A stretch of DNA of 10,379 bases. Origin: CAXTSE01 sp035554115. Lineage in GTDB: Bacteria > Actinomycetota > Actinomycetes > Actinomycetales > Microbacteriaceae. Made by a program: the position numbers and the translations under genes. The first letter of the stretch is position 1. Each line of letters starts with the position of its first letter. The notes below the pieces were generated by a model. It saw only the letters and a list, made by a program, of their open reading frames with translations. It did no database searches and was not told the origin of the DNA. Shown here one piece after another: positions 1 to 6,097 of the stretch. The stretch lies in assembly GCA_035554115.1 (NCBI GenBank), contig DATMIW010000057.1, positions 1 through 10,379 on the forward strand. The letters are read 5' to 3'.

Positions 1-956
1 TTCAGGTCGATGGCCAGGGCGCAGATCGCGCCGGCGAGGATGCCGAGCAGAATCGCGTATCCAGGAGTCAGCGAGCCACAGGCCGGGGTGATCGCAACGA
101 GGCCCGCGACGGCTCCGGACGCAGCACCGATCGACGTCGGCTTTCCGTCGCGGATCTTCTCAACCAGAAGCCAGGCAAGCAACGCGGCGGCTGGCGCGGC
201 GAGCGTGTTGACGAAGACGAGAGCGGCGGTGTTGTCCGCGGCCAGCTCCGATCCGGCATTGAAGCCGAACCAGCCGAACCACAGGAGCCCTGCACCCAAC
301 AAGACAAACGGCGGGTTGTGCGGAGTGTGTGCACCCTTGGCGAACCCGACGCGCTTACCGAGGACGAGCGCGAGAGCGAGAGCGGCGGCACCTGCGTTGA
401 TGTGCACAGCAGTACCTCCGGCGAAGTCGAGCACGCCGACACCGAAAACGTCTTGGAGACCGTGGGTGATCCATCCGCCGTAGGCGAAACTGCCGTCTTC
501 GGCGAAACCGAAGTTGAACACCCAGCTAGCCACGGGGAAGTAGACGACCGTCGCCCAAATGCCGGCGAACACCATCCACGCACCGAACTTGGCACGATCT
601 GCGATTGCACCCGAGATCAGAGCGACGGTGACGATCGCGAACGTTGCCTGGAATGCGACGAACGCGAGAGGCGGGTACTTTGCGCCGTCCGGAAGTGCGA
701 CGGCGTTGCTCAGCCCAATCGCTCCCCAGTCAATAGTCCACGGTGCCAGGGTGCCCGTGACGCCGGGGAATGCAATCGCATAGCCGTAGAGAACCCACAG
801 CACGGCAATGAGGCCAATCGCTCCGAAGCTCATCATCATCATGCTGATGACGCTCTTGGCCTTGACGAGTCCGCCGTAGAAGAACGCGAGTCCCGGAGTC
901 ATAAGCAGCACGAGCGCCGCTCCGATCAGGAGGAACGCGGTGTTTCCCTGGTCCAT
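1..956 (-). CDS. amt: Ammonium transporter (Amt/MEP/Rh family), C-terminus cut by the window edge
   Basis: The first 318 residues of an inner-membrane ammonium channel that admits NH4+/NH3 for nitrogen assimilation; the gene runs off the left edge without a stop. The reading frame is open from the ATG at 956-954, which has an SD-like GAGAGG (minus strand of 965-970) about eight bases upstream. The protein starts MDQGNTAFLLIGAALVLLM, the usual first helix, followed by FFYGGL (25-30). The pore signature DFAGGTAVHINAG (177-189) carries the first of the twin pore histidines at H185. The Phe-gate region is AFQATF (101-106). PHNPPFVLLGAGLLWFGWFGFNAGS (212-236, conserved helix) and ACGSLTPG (292-299) also match the family. 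At least eight hydrophobic helices are visible; the second pore His lies beyond the window. Residues 39-42 are four consecutive Met. It is divergent from nhaA and has a GlnR-like box 97-134 bases upstream of the start, which fits nitrogen-limitation control. glnK often follows amt, but that side is not visible. Confidence 0.95.
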   Translation of the reverse strand, partial: MDQGNTAFLLIGAALVLLMTPGLAFFYGGLVKAKSVISMMMMSFGAIGLIAVLWVLYGYAIAFPGVTGTLAPWTIDWGAIGLSNAVALPDGAKYPPLAFVAFQATFAIVTVALISGAIADRAKFGAWMVFAGIWATVVYFPVASWVFNFGFAEDGSFAYGGWITHGLQDVFGVGVLDFAGGTAVHINAGAAALALALVLGKRVGFAKGAHTPHNPPFVLLGAGLLWFGWFGFNAGSELAADNTAALVFVNTLAAPAAALLAWLLVEKIRDGKPTSIGAASGAVAGLVAITPACGSLTPGYAILLGILAGAICALAIDL

Positions 957-1052
957 TTTTCATACCTCTCAAAAAGGGCGCGAACACGACACGTCATCGG
1001 ATCGGTTCGCAGTAAAGGGGGCTTCGGTATGCGGCCAGTCTGGTGCGAGCAG

Positions 1053-1090
1053 GTTTCCGCCTCGCTGTCGTCATGTTTCCGGCGGGTTAC
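1053..1090 (-). promoter_or_regulatory. Candidate GlnR box upstream of amt
   Basis: Read on the minus strand, elements recur with an exact 11-base step: GTAAC (1090-1086), six bases, GAAAC (1079-1075), six bases, ACAGC (1068-1064), six bases, GAAAC (1057-1053). The known actinobacterial GlnR consensus is gTnAC-n6-GaAAC-n6 repeated. Three of the four elements match fully; the third is degenerate. The box lies 97-134 bases before the amt ATG. A further pair in the same style, GAAAC-n6-TTTAC (minus strand of 1106-1121), lies just upstream but is two bases out of phase. Operator identity is inference from the consensus. Activation of amt under nitrogen limitation is the expected outcome from known GlnR regulons. 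Confidence 0.62.
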
Positions 1091-1164
1091 GCCACCAACA
1101 GCCAGGTAAACATCGTGTTTCGCACAGCCACCGAACCGCCCAGAAGGTGCTGCACCTCTGCCCA

Positions 1165-1170
1165 TAGAAT
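1165..1170 (+). promoter_or_regulatory. -10 box of a probable leaderless nhaA transcript
   Basis: TAGAAT matches the actinobacterial sigma-A-like TAnnnT -10 element. It ends exactly six bases before the nhaA GTG at 1177, so transcription would begin at or next to the start codon. No Shine-Dalgarno sequence precedes that GTG, and leaderless mRNAs are common in this phylum. No convincing -35 hexamer is seen 16-19 bases upstream. The box also lies about 75 bases from the GlnR-like operator serving the divergent amt gene. Confidence 0.45.
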
Positions 1171-1176
1171 CGCCAC

Positions 1177-2331
1177 GTGACAGTGCTGCGTTCCCCTCGG
1201 ACCGCAGCGGTGGTCCTTCTCTTGGCGGCCGTCGCAGCCGTCATTCTCGCGAACTCATCGGCGGGATCCGCACTTTTAGCAGTTAAGGGCACGGAACTCG
1301 CGGTTCCCGGGCTCGTGCACGCCCTCTCTGTCGGCGAGGTCATCAGCAGCGGGCTTTTGGCCGTGTTCTTCTTTTTGGTCGCAATAGAGCTTCGTCACGA
1401 GCTCACTCACGGTGAGTTGCGTTCGCCCCACGTGCTGACTGTTCCCTTGCTTGCCGCGCTCGGCGGCGTTGTCGTTCCCGCCGTCATCTATCTGGTCGTC
1501 GTTCACGATTCTGAGCTTCTCGGTGGATGGCCCATCCCCACGGCAACGGATGTCGCGTTCGCACTGGGCGTGCTGGCACTTCTCGGTCGCGGGCTCCCCC
1601 GCCGCGTGCGCGCGCTGCTGCTCGCCCTCGCGATCATCGACGACCTCATGGCGATCATTTTGATCGCGGTGGTCTTCACCAAGCACATCGACTTGCTGCC
1701 ACTACTCGGAGCCGTGCCGGTCGTTGCACTGTTCGGCATCCTGAGCCGGCTGAGACCGAATCGGCTCCCCCTTCGCCTGGCGGTCCGAATGATGATGGTC
1801 GCGGTCGCGGTCGCCGCATGGGTGTTCGTCGAGAACTCGGGAGTGCATGCCACTATCGCCGCTGTCGCGCTGGGTCTCGTGATGCGCGCCGCGCCCGCCG
1901 CACGGGCCCAGCATGTTCTCGACCCGGTTTCGAACCTTGTCGTGCTGCCACTTTTCGCCTTCTCGGCAGCACTCGTTGTGATCCCGACGGCCGGCCTCAC
2001 GGCTCTCGGACCGGTGTTCTGGGGTATTGCTATCGCGCTGCCCCTGGGCAAGCTTGTCGGGATCACATTGGGCGGCCTCCTCGGCAGCCGCCTTCAACCC
2101 CGCTCCGTCTCGCACACGGCCCCGCCGTTGCGCGAACTGGTCGTCGTCGCCGCGCTGGGCGGCATCGGATTCACCGTGTCTTTGCTGATGAATCAGCTTG
2201 CGTTCTCGTCTCCCAACGAGATCACCCAGGGAACGCTGGGAGTGCTAGCCGGTTCGATGGTGGCCATCGTGCTCGGAGGCACCGTCACAGCTCTAGTAGC
2301 TAGGCGCGCGCACCTGAGGTCAGAGCGATGA
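1177..2331 (+). CDS. nhaA: Na+/H+ antiporter NhaA
   Basis: A 384-residue membrane protein, close to the roughly 390 residues usual for NhaA, which exports Na+ (or Li+) in exchange for protons to control pH and sodium. About twelve hydrophobic segments are visible. Hallmarks: ATDVAFALGV (123-132) with D125, and AIIDDLMAI (152-160) with D155 and D156, equivalent to E. coli D133 and the cation-binding pair D163/D164. SGVHAT (221-226) with H224 matches E. coli H225, and LPLGKLVGI (288-296) with K292 matches K300. The helix-2 region VAIELRHEL (68-76) is also typical. The start is GTG at 1177: the hydrophobic N-terminus begins there, a -10 box sits six bases upstream, and no ribosome binding site is seen. 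It is divergent from amt, and its last ten codons overlap the 3' end of zapE. All key catalytic residues are present, so it should be functional. Confidence 0.95.
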   Translation: MTVLRSPRTAAVVLLLAAVAAVILANSSAGSALLAVKGTELAVPGLVHALSVGEVISSGLLAVFFFLVAIELRHELTHGELRSPHVLTVPLLAALGGVVVPAVIYLVVVHDSELLGGWPIPTATDVAFALGVLALLGRGLPRRVRALLLALAIIDDLMAIILIAVVFTKHIDLLPLLGAVPVVALFGILSRLRPNRLPLRLAVRMMMVAVAVAAWVFVENSGVHATIAAVALGLVMRAAPAARAQHVLDPVSNLVVLPLFAFSAALVVIPTAGLTALGPVFWGIAIALPLGKLVGITLGGLLGSRLQPRSVSHTAPPLRELVVVAALGGIGFTVSLLMNQLAFSSPNEITQGTLGVLAGSMVAIVLGGTVTALVARRAHLRSER

Positions 2332-3328
2332 GCCGCGAGACCGCACGCAGATACTTCTTGCGATAGCCGCCCGCCATCATTTCGTCGCCGAACACCTGGT
2401 CGAGCGGAACGCCTTGCGCGATGATGCGAACCTGCGCGTCGTAGAGGCGGTCGACGAACGCAACGAATCTCAAGGCATCCGTCTGATCATGAAGCACTCG
2501 CACACCGCGTAGGCCGATGGCTTCGAGATCGTCGACCATCTTTATGTAACGCGAGGGGTGGACCGTCGCCAGATGCCTGAGCAAACTATCGAAATCGTCT
2601 GCCGTCACCGTGCCGACGGGGAACCGAGAGGCCTCGGCCTCAACGGTTTCGGCAAACACGGAATCGTCGACCGATACCGCGTGACCCTCGACGTCGCGCC
2701 GGCGATAGTCGAGGCCGTCGATGCGCAGGATGTCGAAGCGGTCTGCCATGGCCTGAATTTCACGCAAGAAATCGACCGCCGCAAAACGCCCTTCACCGAG
2801 AGCGTTCGGTGGCGTGTTGGAGGTTGCCGCGACGCGCGTTCCGGAGGCCATGAGCTCCCCGAGAAGCCGTGTCATCAACATCGTGTCGCCGGGATCGTCG
2901 AGCTCGAACTCGTCGATGGCTATGAAGCTCGATCCTGTGAATAGGGCCACGGTCGAGGCATATCCCAGTGCTCCGACCAGAGCGGTGTACTCGATGAAGG
3001 TGCCGAAATAGCTGCGGCCGGGAGCAAGCTTCCACAGGGACGCGAGAAGGTGCGTCTTGCCCACACCGAATCCGCCATCGAGATAAATGCCGCCCTTCGT
3101 CTCGGGTGCGCGACGCCGACTGAAAAGCCCGCCGGACGGCTTCCACGCCGCCGCAAACTCGCGGATTTTAGCGACAGCCTCCGCCTGAGACGGATAGTTC
3201 GGATCGGGCTGGTAGTTCTCGAGGCTCGCTTCTTCGAACTGCCGCGGCGGCACAAGAGATGCGGCGATTTCGGCGCCGGTCATCTCGGGCGCGCGCTCTT
3301 TAAGCGAGGGGACGGAGAGCTGCTGCAT
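2300..3328 (-). CDS. zapE: Cell division protein ZapE / AFG1-family P-loop ATPase
   Basis: A 342-residue ATPase of the ZapE/AFG1 (LACE1) family. In E. coli, ZapE binds and destabilises FtsZ rings; mitochondrial AFG1 assists protein quality control. The role in actinobacteria is less certain. Visible motifs: Walker A GGFGVGKT (85-92), Walker B FIAIDEFEL (135-143), a sensor-1-like TRVAATSNTPP (164-174), then the family-specific DFLREIQAMADRFDILRIDG (186-205) followed by DYRRRD. The ATPase core looks complete. The ATG at 3328 gives an N-terminus (SLKERAPEMTGAE) consistent with family length; the ribosome binding site is weak (AAGG about 9 bases upstream). It is transcribed away from the sseA-sufE pair across a 137-base gap. 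The 3' end overlaps nhaA by 32 bases, so no separate terminator fits between them. Confidence 0.9.
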   Translation of the reverse strand: MQQLSVPSLKERAPEMTGAEIAASLVPPRQFEEASLENYQPDPNYPSQAEAVAKIREFAAAWKPSGGLFSRRRAPETKGGIYLDGGFGVGKTHLLASLWKLAPGRSYFGTFIEYTALVGALGYASTVALFTGSSFIAIDEFELDDPGDTMLMTRLLGELMASGTRVAATSNTPPNALGEGRFAAVDFLREIQAMADRFDILRIDGLDYRRRDVEGHAVSVDDSVFAETVEAEASRFPVGTVTADDFDSLLRHLATVHPSRYIKMVDDLEAIGLRGVRVLHDQTDALRFVAFVDRLYDAQVRIIAQGVPLDQVFGDEMMAGGYRKKYLRAVSRLIALTSGARA

Positions 3329-3355
3329 GTTAGATGCCTTCGAAAGCGTTCGTGG

Positions 3356-3383
3356 ACTATGTCGAACTCTTACGGCGCGTCAG
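3356..3383 (-). promoter_or_regulatory. Candidate zapE promoter
   Basis: On the minus strand CTGACG (3383-3378) is followed after 16 bases by CATAGT (3361-3356); each hexamer matches the sigma-70 consensus at four of six positions. The start point would fall near 3349, giving a leader of about 20 bases before the zapE ATG. A short imperfect palindrome, cgaaagcgttcg (3341-3352), lies in this leader. The matches are modest and nothing else supports the call. Confidence 0.3.
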
Positions 3384-3465
3384 CGAGCACGTTGTCGACT
3401 GCCTACCCTGGTCGGGAGGACTTCAGCCTACGCGAGTCCCACCGCCTTATCCCGCTGGAGGAACA

Positions 3466-4368
3466 ATGCCCGCCGCCCTCGATCCGTCTGATGCATTCAC
3501 CGGATTTGCCCACCCCGAACGTCTTGTCACCACGCAGTGGTTGGCCGACAACCTCGGCACTGACGGCCTCGTCGTCGTCGAGTCCGATGAAGACGTTCTT
3601 CTCTACGAAACCGGCCACATCCCCGGTGCCGTGAAGATTGACTGGCACACCGACCTCAACGACCCGGTGACCCGCGACTACGTCGACGGTGCTGGATTCG
3701 CCAAGCTCCTCGGATCGAAGGGCATCTCGCGCGACACGACGGTCGTCATCTACGGCGACAAGAACAACTGGTGGGCCGCCTACGCCCTCTGGGTCTTCAC
3801 CCTCTTCGGCCACAGCGACGTTCGTCTGCTCGATGGTGGCCGCGCCAAGTGGGAGGCCGAGGGTCGCGAGTACACGACCGACGTCCCCACCCCGGCAGCC
3901 GCCGAGTACCCCGTCGTCGAGCGCGACGACTCCAAGATCCGCGCGTACAAGGATGACGTGCTCGCCGCTCTCGGTACGAGCCCGCTCGTCGACGTCCGTT
4001 CGCCCGAAGAATACGTGGGAGACCGCACCACCGCCCCCGCGTACCCGGAAGAGGGCGCCCTGCGCGCCGGCCACATCCCGACAGCCGCGAACGTGCCGTG
4101 GGCGCGCGCCGTGGCTGAGGACGGAAGCTTCAAGAAGGTCGACGAGCTCAACGCGATCTACCGTGATGAGGTTGGCCTGAAAGACGGTGATAGCGTCATT
4201 GCTTATTGCCGTATCGGCGAGCGTTCGAGCCACACCTGGTTCGTCTTGACGCACCTGCTGGGCCTTGAAGGAGTTCGCAACTATGACGGTTCTTGGACCG
4301 AATGGGGCAGCGCAGTGCGCGTCCCGATCGTCAAGGGCGCAGATCGCGGAGAGTTCGCTGCCCGCTAG
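3466..4368 (+). CDS. sseA: Sulfurtransferase, SseA type (tandem rhodanese domains)
   Basis: A 300-residue two-domain rhodanese that transfers sulfane sulfur (from thiosulfate or 3-mercaptopyruvate) to a thiol acceptor. The N-terminal domain contains GHIPGAVKIDWHTDLNDP (48-65), YGDKNNWWAAYALW and LLDGG but lacks the catalytic Cys. The C-terminal domain has VDVRSPEEY, then GHIPTAANVPW, and the active-site loop YCRIGERSSHTWF with catalytic C248. The sequence closely resembles what I recall of Mycobacterium tuberculosis SseA (297 residues), including the 'HPERLV' start region and the end 'NYDGSWTEWG'. An in-frame ATG at 3334 would add 44 residues, but the ATG at 3466 has GGAGG at 3457-3461 and aligns with the SseA N-terminus. 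sufE follows after 30 bases, so the two are probably co-transcribed, and SufE is the likely sulfur acceptor. Confidence 0.93.
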   Translation: MPAALDPSDAFTGFAHPERLVTTQWLADNLGTDGLVVVESDEDVLLYETGHIPGAVKIDWHTDLNDPVTRDYVDGAGFAKLLGSKGISRDTTVVIYGDKNNWWAAYALWVFTLFGHSDVRLLDGGRAKWEAEGREYTTDVPTPAAAEYPVVERDDSKIRAYKDDVLAALGTSPLVDVRSPEEYVGDRTTAPAYPEEGALRAGHIPTAANVPWARAVAEDGSFKKVDELNAIYRDEVGLKDGDSVIAYCRIGERSSHTWFVLTHLLGLEGVRNYDGSWTEWGSAVRVPIVKGADRGEFAAR

Positions 4369-4398
4369 TCGCGGCCAGCTTTCGGCGGGGGCGCGGTC

Positions 4399-4854
4399 AT
4401 GACCGCCGCGCCCTCGTCCGCACCGCTGCCCGCAGCTCTCGTCGACATCCGGGATGAATTCCTGGCCCTCGAGGTACGGGATCGCCTCCAGCTCCTGTTG
4501 GAATTCTCCAACTCCCTGCCCGATCTGCCGGAACGATACGCAAATCATCCGGATCTGCTCGAGCGGGTCGAAGAGTGCCAGTCGCCCGTCTTTATCTTCG
4601 TCGAGGTTGATGACGACGATGTCGCACACGTTTTCGTGACGGCGCCACGGGAAGCCCCGACGACGCGCGGTTTCGCGTCGATCCTGGCCCAGGGCCTCAA
4701 AGATCTCACGGTCGCCGAAATTCTCGCCGTGCCCTCTGACTACCCCCTCACGCTCGGCCTTACCGAGGCAGTCAGCCCACTTCGCATTCGCGGAATGATG
4801 GGCCTGCTCGGGCGCATCCAACGCCAGGTGACGGAAAAGAAGCACGCCGCCTAG
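4399..4854 (+). CDS. sufE: SufE-family sulfur acceptor protein
   Basis: A 151-residue cytosolic SufE-fold protein, about the usual length of 140-150. SufE proteins take persulfide sulfur on a conserved Cys and pass it to Fe-S cluster or other sulfur-using machinery. The catalytic Cys is C60 in EECQSPVF (58-65), matching the 'GCQS' loop of E. coli SufE. DLPERYANHPDLLERV (42-57), TRGFASILAQGL (89-100) and the C-terminal GLTEAVSPLRIRGMMGLLGRI are typical of actinobacterial members. The start is ATG at 4399, 30 bases after the sseA stop; the only ribosome-binding candidate is a G-rich run near 4385-4390. No cysteine desulfurase (SufS) gene is present, so the adjacent rhodanese is the likely donor, as in the M. 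tuberculosis sseA-Rv3284 arrangement. The TAG stop shares CTAG with the convergent hydrolase gene. Confidence 0.92.
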   Translation: MTAAPSSAPLPAALVDIRDEFLALEVRDRLQLLLEFSNSLPDLPERYANHPDLLERVEECQSPVFIFVEVDDDDVAHVFVTAPREAPTTRGFASILAQGLKDLTVAEILAVPSDYPLTLGLTEAVSPLRIRGMMGLLGRIQRQVTEKKHAA

Positions 4855-6023
4855 TCGGTATCGAGGGTGCGCAGCCAGTCGCGGATCGCGCCTGTCCAGC
4901 GCTCCCTGTCGAAGTTCCACAGTTTCGTATGGCGTGCGGTCTCGAACGCTTCATAGCTCACGATGTCGGGCCGAGCTGCTGCCAACGCTCGGGATGCCGT
5001 TGAAGGCACGAACCCGTCATCGTCGCTGTGCAGGATCAGGATGGGGACGTTCAACTCCTGCGCGCGCCGAACGAAATCCATCCGTGCCAGGTCAAGGGGC
5101 TCCGCAAGCCCGGTAAACAGGCGGCCCCACCGGCGACGAAAGAGTTGAACCACGCCGAATCGCACCAGGGCAGGCAATCGACGAAGCGCGCCCTGGAAAT
5201 CGAGGGTGGCGATCCAATCGACAACGGGCGACTCGAGCACGACACCGGTAATCGCCGAGCGAGCCGAAGCCCGCGTCAGGGCCTGAAGCACCGTGGCACC
5301 GCCCATCGACCACCCCATCAAAACAATCTCGATTGCGCCGTTCTCGATCGCATAGTTCATCGCCGCGTCTACGTCGATCCATTCGCGGTCGCCGAGCGCG
5401 TAACGGTAGTCGTCGGATCGTGGTGCCTCGCCGTCGTTGCGATACGACACCAGCAGTGAGGTGTACCCGGCCTCGCGAAAAGGCTTGACTCCCCGCAGAG
5501 TCTCCGGACGGCGGACTGCCCGGCCGTGGACCTGGATCACCCAGCGGTGCGACGGGGCCGCCGCGGGGATCAGCCAGGCAGGCGCGTCGCCGAGAGGCGT
5601 ATCGACCACGACGTTTTCGAACTCGTAGCCAAAGTCGCGCGGATTGAGGTAGTACCAGCCGCTCAACCGGCCCCGGCGCGCGGTGGCCAGCTCGCCGTGA
5701 TCCACACCCAGGATGCTGCGCGTCACCGTTGTCGGCGTGCTCTCGATAATGTCGCCCACGCGCGCGTGCCCGCTGTCGCCATCGAACCAGAAGCTGTATT
5801 CACCGGCGAGGCGCGAATCAGGAGTCGACGAAAGAATAATGCGCCCGGCCTGCAGATCGACGTTGATAATGACAACATCGTCGGTGCGACGAGACGGCGG
5901 AATTATGACGGTGCGGGCAACGATGACGCTGAGCACGGCTGACCCGATGGCGGCCGCAGAAACCGCTCCGCCAAGGCCGATAGCAATACCTATGGCGACC
6001 TTCCGGCGGGTGCTTCGTGCCAT
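4851..6023 (-). CDS. Membrane-anchored alpha/beta hydrolase (serine hydrolase, substrate unknown)
   Basis: A 390-residue alpha/beta-hydrolase-fold protein (391 if the GTG at 6026 is used). A basic N-terminus (ARSTRRK) precedes one long hydrophobic stretch at about 9-40, suggesting a signal anchor with the enzyme domain outside the membrane. Residues about 45-150 form a beta-rich segment without recognised motifs. The hydrolase core follows: QVHG (oxyanion region, 164-167), nucleophile elbow GWSMGG with S239, HSDDDGFVP with acid D336, and ARHTKLWN with H365. The triad is complete. This resembles prolyl-oligopeptidase/BAAT-like or 'Bem46-like' hydrolases, so an esterase, amidase or peptidase is possible, but the substrate cannot be read. 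ATG at 6023 is preferred over GTG at 6026 because GGAGG (minus strand of 6030-6034) is six bases from it. It is convergent with sufE and divergent from the DUF3000 gene. Confidence 0.88.
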   Translation of the reverse strand: MARSTRRKVAIGIAIGLGGAVSAAAIGSAVLSVIVARTVIIPPSRRTDDVVIINVDLQAGRIILSSTPDSRLAGEYSFWFDGDSGHARVGDIIESTPTTVTRSILGVDHGELATARRGRLSGWYYLNPRDFGYEFENVVVDTPLGDAPAWLIPAAAPSHRWVIQVHGRAVRRPETLRGVKPFREAGYTSLLVSYRNDGEAPRSDDYRYALGDREWIDVDAAMNYAIENGAIEIVLMGWSMGGATVLQALTRASARSAITGVVLESPVVDWIATLDFQGALRRLPALVRFGVVQLFRRRWGRLFTGLAEPLDLARMDFVRRAQELNVPILILHSDDDGFVPSTASRALAAARPDIVSYEAFETARHTKLWNFDRERWTGAIRDWLRTLDTD

Positions 6024-6081
6024 CACGCGCCTCCGCTTCGACTGCGGGCACGGCGTGGCAGTATCCGCCGCCCCTGCTCAA

Positions 6082-6087
6082 ACCATA
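6082..6087 (-). promoter_or_regulatory. Candidate -10 box for the hydrolase gene
   Basis: On the minus strand TATGGT (6087-6082) fits TAnnnT. It would start transcription near 6075, leaving a leader of about 50 bases before the ATG at 6023. It shares the central TA with the plus-strand -10 box of the DUF3000 gene. No clear -35 is seen, and GATACT slightly downstream on the minus strand (6065-6060) is an alternative. Confidence 0.25.
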
Positions 6088-6091
6088 GTCT
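6086..6091 (+). promoter_or_regulatory. -10 box of a probable leaderless DUF3000-rnd transcript
   Basis: TAGTCT matches TAnnnT and ends exactly six bases before the GTG at 6098, the same geometry as at nhaA. No Shine-Dalgarno sequence lies before the GTG: the preceding bases are ctgctcac-like. Together these suggest that transcription starts at the start codon. The -35 region is not recognisable. Confidence 0.42.
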
Positions 6092-6097
6092 GCTCAC

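Noticed and set aside
829..850. A catcat-type trinucleotide run.
   Set aside because: It simply encodes four Met codons in a transmembrane helix of Amt; no larger repeat array is present.
318..1109. A 263-codon plus-strand frame rich in Glu/Arg/His.
   Set aside because: It is antisense to the amt gene, whose minus-strand frame encodes clear Amt signatures; its composition is typical of a shadow frame.
3341..3352. cgaaagcgttcg, resembling a LacI-family or cre-like operator near the zapE start.
   Set aside because: The symmetry is imperfect, outer cre positions mismatch, and neither neighbour is an obvious catabolite-controlled gene.
3334..3465. A 44-residue N-terminal extension of the sulfurtransferase from the ATG at 3334.
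   Set aside because: GGAGG before the ATG at 3466 and alignment with the remembered SseA N-terminus both favour the shorter protein; the extension is unconserved-looking.
3403..4920. A 505-codon open frame on the minus strand across sseA and sufE.
   Set aside because: It is antisense to two genes with intact catalytic motifs, shows no recognisable domain, and is explained by high-GC codon bias that removes stops from the opposite strand.
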